Assembly: GCA_025964455.1 (NCBI GenBank) | Contig: JAOPYU010000079.1 | Coordinates: 1 to 7,665, forward strand | DNA from: Thermoleophilia bacterium | Lineage (GTDB): Bacteria; Actinomycetota; Thermoleophilia; Gaiellales; SKUG01 | DNA length: 7,665 bases | Reading direction: 5' to 3' | In this document: piece by piece, positions 1 to 6,342 of the stretch | Layout of the letters: the number at the start of each line of letters is the position of its first letter | Position numbering within the stretch: position 1 is the first letter of the stretch | The notes under the pieces: model-generated | Told to the model about the DNA's origin: nothing | Databases searched by the model: none | Seen by the model: only the letters and a program-made list of their open reading frames with translations | Made by a program: the position numbers and the translations under genes

Positions 1-658
1 GGAACCAGTCGGCCTTGATCAGGTCACGCGGCATGTTGGTCGTCGACAGGAACAGCGACGCGAACAGCAGCGGGAAGATCCCCTGCAGCGCTTCGCTCTC
101 GCCGGAGCGCAGCGCGATCCAGGCCCCGATCGTCGCGAACGAGAACGCGGTCCACATCGACAGGACGAGCAGGACCAGCACCCCGAGCGGACCCGTGTGG
201 AAGTCCACCTGCGTCACGAACATGATCGTGATGTAGAGCAGCGACGCGCCGAGGGCGATCACGATCGCGCCGGAGATCTGGGCCACGACGAGCGCACCTG
301 CGCGCATGGGTGTCAGCGCGAGCCGGTCGAGGAAGCCGCTCTCGATGTCGCGGACCAGGCCGAGCCCGGCGCTCGAGGTGGCGAACAGCGCGGACTGCAT
401 GAAGGTGAGGACGATCAGGAAGTCGAGGAAGCGATCCGCGGGAAAGCCCGGAATGTCGGTCGCGCTCGACAGGCCGCTCGAATTGATGGCGAGCAGCAGC
501 AGCGGCATGATGATGCCGGGCATGTAGCCGGCCGGGGAACTGAGCGCGCCACGCACGGACCGCCCGACGAGCAGCCGGATCTGGTGCGCGAGCGAGGTGC
601 CCGTCGCATGGGGGTTGATGACCCCGGTCGTCTGCACGGCAGCGGTCGCGGTGCTCAT
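1..658 (-). CDS. ABC-2 type transporter permease, DrrB-like (partial, C-terminus beyond left edge)
   Basis: This is the membrane subunit of a two-gene ABC exporter; such permeases move lipids, polyketides or drugs across the cytoplasmic membrane using the partner ATPase. From ATG at 658 the frame stays open to the window edge, giving 219 residues. The family is usually about 250-280, so some 30-60 are missing. It has a soluble N-terminus (MSTATAAVQTT...), then a first hydrophobic segment around GYMPGIIMPLLLLAI. The cytoplasmic stretch with GLGLVRDIESGFLDRLALTPM matches the conserved ABC-2 coupling segment (R-x-x-G-x-x-x-R-L-x-x-x-P). Several hydrophobic helices follow, and then LFASLFLSTTNMP, like the family's FxSxxFxPxxxMP region. 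The start overlaps the ATPase stop (ATGA), with a GAGGG ribosome-binding site inside the ATPase gene. Substrate unknown. Confidence 0.9.
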   Translation of the reverse strand, partial: MSTATAAVQTTGVINPHATGTSLAHQIRLLVGRSVRGALSSPAGYMPGIIMPLLLLAINSSGLSSATDIPGFPADRFLDFLIVLTFMQSALFATSSAGLGLVRDIESGFLDRLALTPMRAGALVVAQISGAIVIALGASLLYITIMFVTQVDFHTGPLGVLVLLVLSMWTAFSFATIGAWIALRSGESEALQGIFPLLFASLFLSTTNMPRDLIKADWF

Positions 659-1620
659 GCGGCACCCTCGAGCGTGAGGCCGGTCTTCTTGAGGAACACG
701 TCGTCGAGCGTCGGCTCGTGCTGGCGCACCTCGGCGACCTGCAGCCCGGCATCGTCGACGGCGCGGATGACGGTCACGAGGCTCGCCTTGTCGACGCCGC
801 CGGTCAGGCGGACGGCCACGGCGCCAGGCGTCATCGGTGCGGCCTCCTCGCCGAACTGCGCGAGCACGCCCGCTAGGGCCGCACGATCGCCGTCACCGAC
901 GGGCACGACCTCGACGGTGGGCGCACCGATCTCCGCCTTGAGTGCTGCCGGGGTGCCCTCGGCGACGATCTTGCCGGCGTTGATGATGCCGACGCGGTCG
1001 GCGAGCACGTCCGCCTCCTCCAGGTACTGCGTGGTGAGGAACACGGTGACACCCTCCTCCTTGGCGAGGCGGCGCACCTCCTCCCAGAGCGCGGTGCGGC
1101 TCTGCGGATCGAGGCCGGTGGTCGGCTCGTCCAGGAACAGCACGCGCGGCTCGTGCACGAGCGCCAGGGCGAGGTCGAGGCGGCGCTGCATGCCGCCGGA
1201 GTAGCCCCCGACCTTGCGATCGGCAGCGTCCTCGAGGCCGACGCGATCGAGCAGCGTCTTCGCGCGCTCGTCGGCGCGGGCGCCGGTGATGCCCTGCAGG
1301 GATGCGATCAGCTTCAGGTGCTCGCGGCCGGTCAGGAACTTGTCGAGCGCGACCGCCTGCAGCGCGGCGCCGATCGCCTTGCGCACGTCGCCGCCCTGGG
1401 TCGCGACGTCCCAGCCCGCGACGGTCGCGGTGCCCGACGTCAGCGGGAGCAGAGTCACGAGCATGTTCACGGTCGTGGACTTGCCGGCTCCGTTGGGGCC
1501 GAGGAACCCGTAGATCTCGCCCGGCGCGACGTCGAGGTCGATGCCGTCGACCGCGAGCGGGCCCTTGTTGAACTGCTTGACGAGGCCGCGAACCTCGATG
1601 CCATTGTCCTGTGTCGCCAT
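655..1620 (-). CDS. ABC transporter ATP-binding protein, DrrA-like
   Basis: This is the ATPase that powers the downstream permease, acting on the cytoplasmic face of the membrane. Its 321 residues are complete for the family. Visible motifs are Walker A GPNGAGKST (41-49), Q-loop Gln88, signature YSGGM (140-144), Walker B VLFLDE (160-165) and the D-loop region GLD (169-171). At the H-switch the sequence is TTQYLEEAD, with Gln198 where most ABC ATPases have His; this is usual in the DrrA (daunorubicin resistance) family. The C-terminal part, ending in EPTLDDVFLKKTG, is the DUF4162-type accessory domain of such exporters. The ATG at 1620 is the natural N-terminus (the nucleotide-binding fold begins at IEVRGLVKQF), but no good ribosome-binding site precedes it. 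It lies 37 bp after the membrane protease-like gene and overlaps the permease by ATGA. The transported substrate cannot be read from the sequence. Confidence 0.95.
   Translation of the reverse strand: MATQDNGIEVRGLVKQFNKGPLAVDGIDLDVAPGEIYGFLGPNGAGKSTTVNMLVTLLPLTSGTATVAGWDVATQGGDVRKAIGAALQAVALDKFLTGREHLKLIASLQGITGARADERAKTLLDRVGLEDAADRKVGGYSGGMQRRLDLALALVHEPRVLFLDEPTTGLDPQSRTALWEEVRRLAKEEGVTVFLTTQYLEEADVLADRVGIINAGKIVAEGTPAALKAEIGAPTVEVVPVGDGDRAALAGVLAQFGEEAAPMTPGAVAVRLTGGVDKASLVTVIRAVDDAGLQVAEVRQHEPTLDDVFLKKTGLTLEGAA
665..669 (-). promoter_or_regulatory. Ribosome-binding site of the permease gene
   Basis: GAGGG on the minus strand lies six bases upstream of the ATG at 658, inside the 3' end of the ATPase gene. 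It fixes the permease start and supports translational coupling of the two subunits. Confidence 0.6.
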
Positions 1621-1626
1621 GGTGCG

Positions 1627-1632
1627 ACGCTA
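1627..1632 (-). promoter_or_regulatory. Possible -10 box upstream of the ATPase gene
   Basis: TAGCGT on the minus strand fits the actinobacterial -10 consensus TANNNT and ends six bases before the ATG at 1620. Transcription from it would begin at or beside the start codon, giving a leaderless mRNA, which would suit the missing ribosome-binding site. No convincing -35 box is seen, and a TANNNT match is easily found by chance. Confidence 0.2.
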
Positions 1633-1657
1633 CCACGCTGGGCAGGTAGTTGCGCGC

Positions 1658-2425
1658 TCACACATCCGCAGGCGGACGCGTCTCGCGCCACGCTGCGCGG
1701 GCGTCGCGAACGAGCGCCGGGCCGGTCGCGAGCAGGAAGGCCACGCACAGCAGCGGCAGCGCCGGCAGCGCGTCCTGTGGGCGCTCGATGACGAGGATGG
1801 TGGTGAGCAGCAGGCCGGTGGGCAGCAGCACGAGCGCGCGCCGGATCCCGAGACCCCAGCGAACGGTCGCCGCGAGCATGAGCGCGAGGAACAGGACGTC
1901 GACGATGCCGAGCCGGCCGAGGAACTCGTAGTCCACGCCGGCGACCGGAGAGGCGATCGTGGGCCAGTCGATCCAGCGAGGTTCGTCGCGGGCGCGCTCG
2001 ACCACCTGGTTGGTGACGCCCTGGTCGCTGAACACGCTCCACGCGTCGGCTGCGGGGACGAGCAGGAAGATCGGCAGCAGCCACCAGGGACGCTCGATGG
2101 CACGGACGAAGGCGACCCCGGCGAGCGAGCCGAAGCAGAGCTTGGCGACGTCCGAGGCGATGTCGACGTCCGCGACGTTCAGCACGACCACGAGCGCGAA
2201 GCTGAGCGCCACGCCCGCGAGGAGCAGCCGCATCGGGGCCGGCCAGGCGACCGCGACGCTCCAGGCGAGCGCCGTCACGAGGGCGAACCACGCGGCGTGC
2301 GACACGTAGGCCGCGACTCGGTACTCGTCGAGCGAGGTCGGGCCGGGCAGCAGCGGAGCGAGCGCGAGAGCGGCGGAGGCGACCAGCGCGAGGAGTGCGC
2401 TGCGGACGAGGACGCGGCGGGTCAC
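1658..2425 (-). CDS. Presenilin/signal-peptide-peptidase-like intramembrane aspartyl protease (putative)
   Basis: This 255-residue, almost wholly hydrophobic protein has about eight membrane helices by eye (near 5-26, 36-60, 66-84, 89-108, 113-132, 167-188, 195-214, 219-240). The last four match the presenilin/SPP (family A22) catalytic core in order. Helix 5 has Asp127 in PAADAWSVF, like the YD helix. A polar loop reading GVTNQVVERARDEPR follows. Helix 6 has Asp176 in LGRLGIVDVLF, like GLGD with G-x-x-D kept. A plain helix 7 comes next, and helix 8 begins ALPALP (219-224), the PAL motif. Such proteases cut peptides within the membrane using the two aspartates. The GTG at 2425 is one base after the upstream stop (TGACGTG). 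Longer forms back to 2626 would run through the UDG-like gene with an Arg/Ser-rich, non-coding-looking sequence. No ribosome-binding site is seen, so translation probably depends on coupling. Differences from classical members are Tyr to Ala before Asp127, the second Gly of GLGD to Val, and one fewer N-terminal helix. Alternatively it is an uncharacterised membrane protein that matches by chance. Confidence 0.62.
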   Translation of the reverse strand: MTRRVLVRSALLALVASAALALAPLLPGPTSLDEYRVAAYVSHAAWFALVTALAWSVAVAWPAPMRLLLAGVALSFALVVVLNVADVDIASDVAKLCFGSLAGVAFVRAIERPWWLLPIFLLVPAADAWSVFSDQGVTNQVVERARDEPRWIDWPTIASPVAGVDYEFLGRLGIVDVLFLALMLAATVRWGLGIRRALVLLPTGLLLTTILVIERPQDALPALPLLCVAFLLATGPALVRDARAAWRETRPPADV

Positions 2426-2426
2426 G

Positions 2427-3056
2427 TCAGAACGGGGGCTTGTCGGAGTACCACTCGCCGAGCACCCGGAACGCCTGCCAGAACGCCTGCTTGGACGCGG
2501 GCCGGTCGAGCGAATCGTCGATGTCCGGACACCAGATCGCCTCGCACGCGTGCGTCCATCGCTGGACCGCGCCGGGGGTCGGCTCCAGCCGCGATGCGTC
2601 CGGCACCTCGAGCCCGTTGATCGCATCGAGCGAGGCCTGGCCCATCACCACGAGCAGCTTGGGCTCGACGATGCGGATCTCGCGCAGCAGCCACTCCGGG
2701 CAGCGCTCGCGCATGCATGCCGTCGGGTGAGACGAGCACTTGATCAGGTTCGTGCCGTACAGGTCGAGCGGGTCCACCGCGAGGCGCTCGACGCTGCGCC
2801 GGATCGCGTCGCCCGAACGACCGTGGAAGGCGACGCCGAAGTCGAGCTCCTCGCTCGACGGCGACCACTTCACGAGCATCACGTCGGCGAGTGGATGCCC
2901 GGTGCCCAGCACGCGCGATTCGCGCGGATCGTCGTGGTCGCAGAGCCCGCACGCGGCGACGTCGTCACCGAGGGAGTGGATGTCGACGATCGCCCGATCC
3001 AGGTATTTCTGGAAGACCTGGTCGTCGTCGGCTCGGTGCGGATGCAGGTGCGCCAT
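2427..3056 (-). CDS. Divergent uracil-DNA glycosylase superfamily protein (family 4-like, Fe-S)
   Basis: This is a probable member of the uracil-DNA glycosylase superfamily, whose enzymes excise uracil from DNA in base-excision repair. It has 209 residues, close to the usual 200-220. The four-cysteine pattern of the 4Fe-4S families is present: C36-x2-C39 near the N-terminus, C107 in TNLIKC (family: NVVKC) and C119 in RERCPEWLLREI. The stretch EPKLLVVMGQASLDAI corresponds to the core strand usually reading P-x-x-hhhLG-x-x-A. Two active-site motifs are altered. The GEAPG(x)xE loop reads VKWSPSSEE (62-70), and the C-terminal HPS loop reads WCPDIDDSLDRPASK (175-189), with no histidine. It may therefore have changed activity or recognise another lesion. 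The ATG at 3056 is chosen because the only earlier start is a TTG at 3122 inside a hairpin arm. No clear ribosome-binding site is seen. The stop lies one base before the presenilin-like gene. Confidence 0.65.
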   Translation of the reverse strand: MAHLHPHRADDDQVFQKYLDRAIVDIHSLGDDVAACGLCDHDDPRESRVLGTGHPLADVMLVKWSPSSEELDFGVAFHGRSGDAIRRSVERLAVDPLDLYGTNLIKCSSHPTACMRERCPEWLLREIRIVEPKLLVVMGQASLDAINGLEVPDASRLEPTPGAVQRWTHACEAIWCPDIDDSLDRPASKQAFWQAFRVLGEWYSDKPPF

Positions 3057-3080
3057 GCCCGAGGGAGATTCGGCGTGGAC

Positions 3081-3098
3081 GGGGCAGAATCCTGCCCC
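3081..3098 (-). other. Short GC hairpin in the leader of the UDG-like gene
   Basis: GGGGCAG and CTGCCCC form a perfect 7-bp stem around a four-base loop, ending 24 bases upstream of the ATG at 3056. It could be a leader hairpin affecting translation, or part of a transcription end for the upstream gene. There is no T-run after it. Confidence 0.4.
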
Positions 3099-3110
3099 AC
3101 CCCCTCCCCG

Positions 3111-3159
3111 GTCGCCTCGCAATTATTCGCGGTACAACGACAGGAAATTGCGAGGCGAC
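3111..3159 (-). terminator. Perfect 14-bp inverted repeat downstream of the GT-PHP gene (possible terminator or operator)
   Basis: Arms 3111-3124 and 3146-3159 are perfectly complementary (GTCGCCTCGCAATT and its reverse complement) around a 21-base loop. The repeat starts 8 bases after the stop codon at 3168, which suits a 3'-end stem-loop. Its AT-rich centre is unusual in this GC-rich window. It lacks the U-run of a classic intrinsic terminator, so it may be a non-canonical terminator, an mRNA-stabilising structure, or a regulator-binding site before the UDG-like gene. Confidence 0.45.
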
Positions 3160-3167
3160 GTCGGGTG

Positions 3168-5039
3168 TCAGTCCTCGTCGGGACCCACGGCCTCGGCCGG
3201 GAGCCGCTTCGAGCGACCGGTCAGGTCGTTGACCCACTTCAGGCCCTGCAGGTAGAGCAGGCTCTTGGGACGCTTGAGGATCTCGCCTTGGCCGAGGGAG
3301 ACGAGGAACGACTCCTTGTCATCCCATGCGGGCATGTGGACAGCAGCGGTCCCCAGGCCCTGCACGACGTGCGAGTCGGACCCCGCCCCTTCGACGAGGT
3401 TGTACTTGCGCGCGAAGCGCTCCGCGTCGCGGTTGTACTGGTCGAACGGCAGGCGCGCGTTGTAGGTCTCGAAGGCGTCGATCTCGTCGAGCGTGTCGCG
3501 CAGCAGGTGCACGTCGGGGATCGTGTGGAGCCGGTCGAACGGATGCGGCACGTAGACGAGCCCGTCCTGGGCGCGAATGCGCTCGATCGTCTCGTGCCAG
3601 CTGAGGCCGGGTTCGATGCGCTCGGTCAGGAACAGGCCGATCACCTCGCCCTGGGAGGTCTTGACCTCTTCCCCGACGATCACCTGGATACCGTACTCCT
3701 CGGCCAGCTCGGCGCAGGCGAGCGCTCCGGAGATCTCGTTGTGGTCGGTGACGGCGACGGCCGTGAGACCGACCTGCTTGGCGACGTAGAGCAGCGCCTC
3801 GGGATCGGTGGCGCAGTCCCAGGAGTGGGACGTGTGCATGTGCAGGTCGATGACGCAGTTCTTCTCGTTCGCCCGCGGCGCGGCGATGTGCACCTGGATG
3901 CGCTCGCGCAGCGATTCGTACTCGCGCACGTGCGAGCGGGCGAGGTCGGCGGGATCCGGCAGGTCGATGTCCGGCGCGCGCTCGGCGAGCGCCGTCTCGA
4001 CCAGGACGTGGAGGGCCTCGGTGTCGCGGGCGTCGTCATCGGTGACGGTCGGCACGTCGACCACCGGGACGCCCGCCGCGAGCGCCTCCTCGCGGCTGCG
4101 TCGGTGCGTGCCGGCGAGCGCGAGGTAGGCACCGGCCCCGGCGAGCACGGCATCGGCCTGCTCGCGCGTCGGAGCCTCGATGGCGAGGACCCGGCCACGG
4201 AGTGCGCGCGGCACGACCGGGCGGTGGTGCACGCCGAATCTCGACAGCAGCGTCAGTGTCAGCTCCGGGCGCGCATCGAGCAGCGGGGCGAGGTCGCGGA
4301 CCAGATCGCGGACGCTCGCCTCGTCGTCCTCGCCGCGCCCGACGACCACGACCGGGCCGGTGCCGGCGCCGCGCGCACGCGTGCGGGTCGCACCCGTGGG
4401 AACGAGCGCAGGCTCCAGCTGCTCGCCGAAGGTCTCGCGGAGCAGCTCCGACGCCGCGTCCCCGTCGACCAGCCAACGGTCGACGCCATCGACGACGCGC
4501 TCACGCAGGGGCGCAGCGATCGTCGCGGCGACGGTCGGGATCGGGGCGTCGTGAAACGTCGCGACGGTCAGCCCGCTCCAGCGTCGCACCACGAAACGGG
4601 CGAGGTCGTTGGCGAGCGGGTCATGCACGTGCACGAGATCCGCGCCCGCGCGCTCGAGGATGACACGCACCGCCGCGCGCAGGCTGACCGATGCCGGACC
4701 GATCGGCAGCGGCAGCGCGAGCAGCGGCCAGTCGCGCATCGCCTCGTGCGAGCGCTTCTCGCCGGGCGCCGACGCGGCGAGCGCGAGCTCCTCGTCCTCG
4801 AGGCTGCCGAAGACGTCATCGTAGGACGCGCCCCGGGCCAGCTCCCGCAGGGCCCGGCGCGTGGCACGTCGAGCACGCAGGTCGGCGCTGGGCGCCACGA
4901 CGATCGGCTGTGGGACGGAGCTGTCGCCCGCCTCACGCAGCGCGACGAGCCCATCGGCCAGCTCGGCGACGTGCTCGTTGACCGGATGCGGCGTCGTCCA
5001 CGGCCAGGGCGAGACGAGCAGGACACGGGCATCGCTCAT
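3168..5039 (-). CDS. Glycosyltransferase-like (GT-B) and PHP-domain phosphoesterase fusion protein
   Basis: This 623-residue soluble protein has two parts. Residues 1-385 resemble a GT4-type GT-B glycosyltransferase. The N-terminal Rossmann part has LLVSPWPW, then N-x-HVAELADGL, DLVHVHDPLAND (134-145) and TFHDAP (161-166). The C-terminal half ends in REEALAAGVPVVDVP (316-330), like the donor-site helix. The first Glu of the E-x7-E motif is a Gly (310), so sugar transfer is uncertain. Residues about 396-590 form a PHP metal-dependent phosphoesterase domain with its metal motifs intact: DLHMHT (His400, His402), TDHN (Asp432, His433), GEE (457-458), PHPFDR (His499), TYNAR and GSDSH (Asp555, His557). 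TrpH/YciV-type relatives hydrolyse phosphate esters or short nucleic acids; the substrate here is unknown. The start overlaps the acyltransferase stop (ATGA), with GAGGT six bases upstream. The pairing suggests envelope sugar or lipid chemistry, which is inference. Confidence 0.85.
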   Translation of the reverse strand: MSDARVLLVSPWPWTTPHPVNEHVAELADGLVALREAGDSSVPQPIVVAPSADLRARRATRRALRELARGASYDDVFGSLEDEELALAASAPGEKRSHEAMRDWPLLALPLPIGPASVSLRAAVRVILERAGADLVHVHDPLANDLARFVVRRWSGLTVATFHDAPIPTVAATIAAPLRERVVDGVDRWLVDGDAASELLRETFGEQLEPALVPTGATRTRARGAGTGPVVVVGRGEDDEASVRDLVRDLAPLLDARPELTLTLLSRFGVHHRPVVPRALRGRVLAIEAPTREQADAVLAGAGAYLALAGTHRRSREEALAAGVPVVDVPTVTDDDARDTEALHVLVETALAERAPDIDLPDPADLARSHVREYESLRERIQVHIAAPRANEKNCVIDLHMHTSHSWDCATDPEALLYVAKQVGLTAVAVTDHNEISGALACAELAEEYGIQVIVGEEVKTSQGEVIGLFLTERIEPGLSWHETIERIRAQDGLVYVPHPFDRLHTIPDVHLLRDTLDEIDAFETYNARLPFDQYNRDAERFARKYNLVEGAGSDSHVVQGLGTAAVHMPAWDDKESFLVSLGQGEILKRPKSLLYLQGLKWVNDLTGRSKRLPAEAVGPDED

Positions 5040-6280
5040 GGCGCGACCTCACCGGGGCGAGGATGCGCCACGCCCAGCTGCAGGAGCCCTCGGGGAACGT
5101 GCGGGCGCGGCAGCCGGATGCGACCGTCGAGGACCGGCTCCTCGATGAGGTGCCAGCTCGCCCACGCGAGCGGGAAGGTCAGTGCGAGCGCGATCGCGGT
5201 GTTGGCTGTGACGGCGCCCAGGCCACCAGCGCGCGTCACGCCCGCGACGCTCATCCAGTGCAGCACGACGTAGTGCCACAGGAAGATGCCGTAGGAGATG
5301 CGACCGATGGCGAGCAGTGCGGGTGCGCCGACCACGCGCGCCAGGAGCGAGCGGTCGGGGCGCAGCGCGACGGCGAGCATCCAGCACGCCACGCCGAACG
5401 CGACGGGGGTGACCCACCACCACGTGGTCGTGACGCGGCCTCCGTCGAGCCCGTCCCAGCGCGCGCGAAGCCCGATCGCGACCAGGACCGTGCCGAGCAC
5501 GGTCCACACCAGCGGTGACATCCCGCGCACACGAGCTGCGAGGCGTCCGGAACCGGAGAACGCGGCGACCAGCACGATCGCCGCGAAGATCCCCGCCCCG
5601 AAGTTGTCGAGGTACCCGAGCGCCGTGACGCGCGGCTCAAGACCGGCGACCGACAGCTCCGGCGAGCGGCGCACGAGGCAGCCGACCACGATGCCCGCCA
5701 CCGGCACCGACATGAGCAGACCGGCGCGCACCGCGAGCGACGGAAGCCGGCGCACGATCGGCGCCAGCCCGAGCATGGCGAGCGGCAGCAGCAGGTAGAA
5801 GCCGAGCTCCACGGTCAGCGTCCAGGTCACGGGCAGCAGGTGCACGCCGCCGGGCGCGAGGTTCTGCACGAGCAGCGCGTTGACCACGACCTGCTCGACG
5901 CTCGTCTGGTTGATCGACACGGTTGCGGCTGCGACGAGCATCACGAGCATGTAGAGCGGCCAGATGCGCCGGAAGCGGCGCACCGCGAATCGACGCACGC
6001 CGGGGCGCGAGGCATCGGGAATCAGCATCCACCGCACGAACGGCAACGCGAGCAGCAGGCCGCTCAGCACGAAGAACACGTTGGTGCGGAGCGTCAGGTT
6101 GCGGAAGGCGCCGTGGACCACGTCCGGCATCCCCGCCACGAACGCCGGATCGGTCGGGCTGGTCGCCGTCGCCCACCCGGTCGCCAGATAGGCGTGGAAG
6201 GCCACGATCGCGAGCGCTGCAAGCGCGCGGAACCCGTCCATTCCCGGGAATCGCCGTGGCATCTCGTTCAGCTCGGACAT
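5036..6280 (-). CDS. Acyltransferase family 3 membrane protein (OafA/YrhL-like)
   Basis: This integral membrane O-acyltransferase has 414 residues and about ten membrane helices. The family moves acyl groups (acetyl, succinyl and similar) onto sugars of polysaccharides, glycolipids or antibiotics. Family marks are MDGFRALAALAIVAFH (14-29) with the presumed catalytic His29, FFVLSGLLLALPF (69-81), RRFRRIWPLYML (101-112) with the conserved Arg pair, TWTLTVELGFYLLLPL (152-167), ISYGIFLWH (328-336) and HLIEEPVL (377-384). A short basic tail (RPHVPRGLLQLG...) lacks the SGNH domain of some OafA proteins. The ATG at 6280 is chosen because homology begins just after it. ATGs at 6304 and 6262 are also possible, and earlier in-frame sequence back to 6583 is low-complexity and crosses the hairpins and the end of ino1. 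It overlaps the GT-PHP gene, whose product may make or process its acceptor. Confidence 0.9.
   Translation of the reverse strand: MSELNEMPRRFPGMDGFRALAALAIVAFHAYLATGWATATSPTDPAFVAGMPDVVHGAFRNLTLRTNVFFVLSGLLLALPFVRWMLIPDASRPGVRRFAVRRFRRIWPLYMLVMLVAAATVSINQTSVEQVVVNALLVQNLAPGGVHLLPVTWTLTVELGFYLLLPLAMLGLAPIVRRLPSLAVRAGLLMSVPVAGIVVGCLVRRSPELSVAGLEPRVTALGYLDNFGAGIFAAIVLVAAFSGSGRLAARVRGMSPLVWTVLGTVLVAIGLRARWDGLDGGRVTTTWWWVTPVAFGVACWMLAVALRPDRSLLARVVGAPALLAIGRISYGIFLWHYVVLHWMSVAGVTRAGGLGAVTANTAIALALTFPLAWASWHLIEEPVLDGRIRLPRPHVPRGLLQLGVAHPRPGEVAP
5046..5050 (-). promoter_or_regulatory. Ribosome-binding site of the GT-PHP gene
   Basis: GAGGT on the minus strand is six bases upstream of the ATG at 5039, within the last codons of the acyltransferase gene. 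It fixes the start and supports translational coupling of the two genes. Confidence 0.55.
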
Positions 6281-6288
6281 CGCCGCCA

Positions 6289-6294
6289 AGCATA
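6289..6294 (-). promoter_or_regulatory. Possible -10 box of the acyltransferase gene
   Basis: TATGCT on the minus strand fits TANNNT and lies 8 bases upstream of the ATG at 6280, so a transcript from it would have almost no leader. It sits below the two hairpins that probably end the ino1 transcript, where a new promoter would be expected. No good -35 hexamer is seen. Confidence 0.25.
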
Positions 6295-6342
6295 CCGACG
6301 GCATCCACGCCGCCCCGCCGTCCTGGTCCCGCCCGCCCCGGC

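Noticed and set aside
1024..1035. Gln instead of His at the H-switch of the ABC ATPase
   Set aside because: TTQYL at this site is the normal form in the DrrA family, so it is not a defect or a novelty.
197..1204. A 335-codon plus-strand frame opposite the ABC genes
   Set aside because: It is a shadow of two well-supported ABC genes, with no domain and a repetitive Arg/Ser/Thr composition.
1541..2620. A 359-codon plus-strand frame opposite the presenilin-like gene
   Set aside because: It is charged low-complexity sequence without domains, while the minus-strand frame has regular membrane helices and catalytic motifs.
2426..2626. Upstream extension of the presenilin-like protein to a start at 2626
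   Set aside because: The extra 67 residues are Arg/Ser/Thr-rich and overlap the UDG-like coding sequence in another frame. The GTG one base after the UDG-like stop gives a sensible membrane protein.
3057..3122. Upstream TTG start for the UDG-like gene
   Set aside because: It lies inside the inverted-repeat arm, adds a Gly-rich non-homologous segment and would place both hairpin regions in coding sequence.
2550..5273. A 907-codon open frame on the plus strand, antisense to the UDG-like and GT-PHP genes
   Set aside because: Its product is low-complexity (His/Arg/Val/Glu/Asp-rich) with no recognisable domain. Long antisense frames are expected opposite genes with strong G/C third-position bias, and the minus-strand genes here have clear families.
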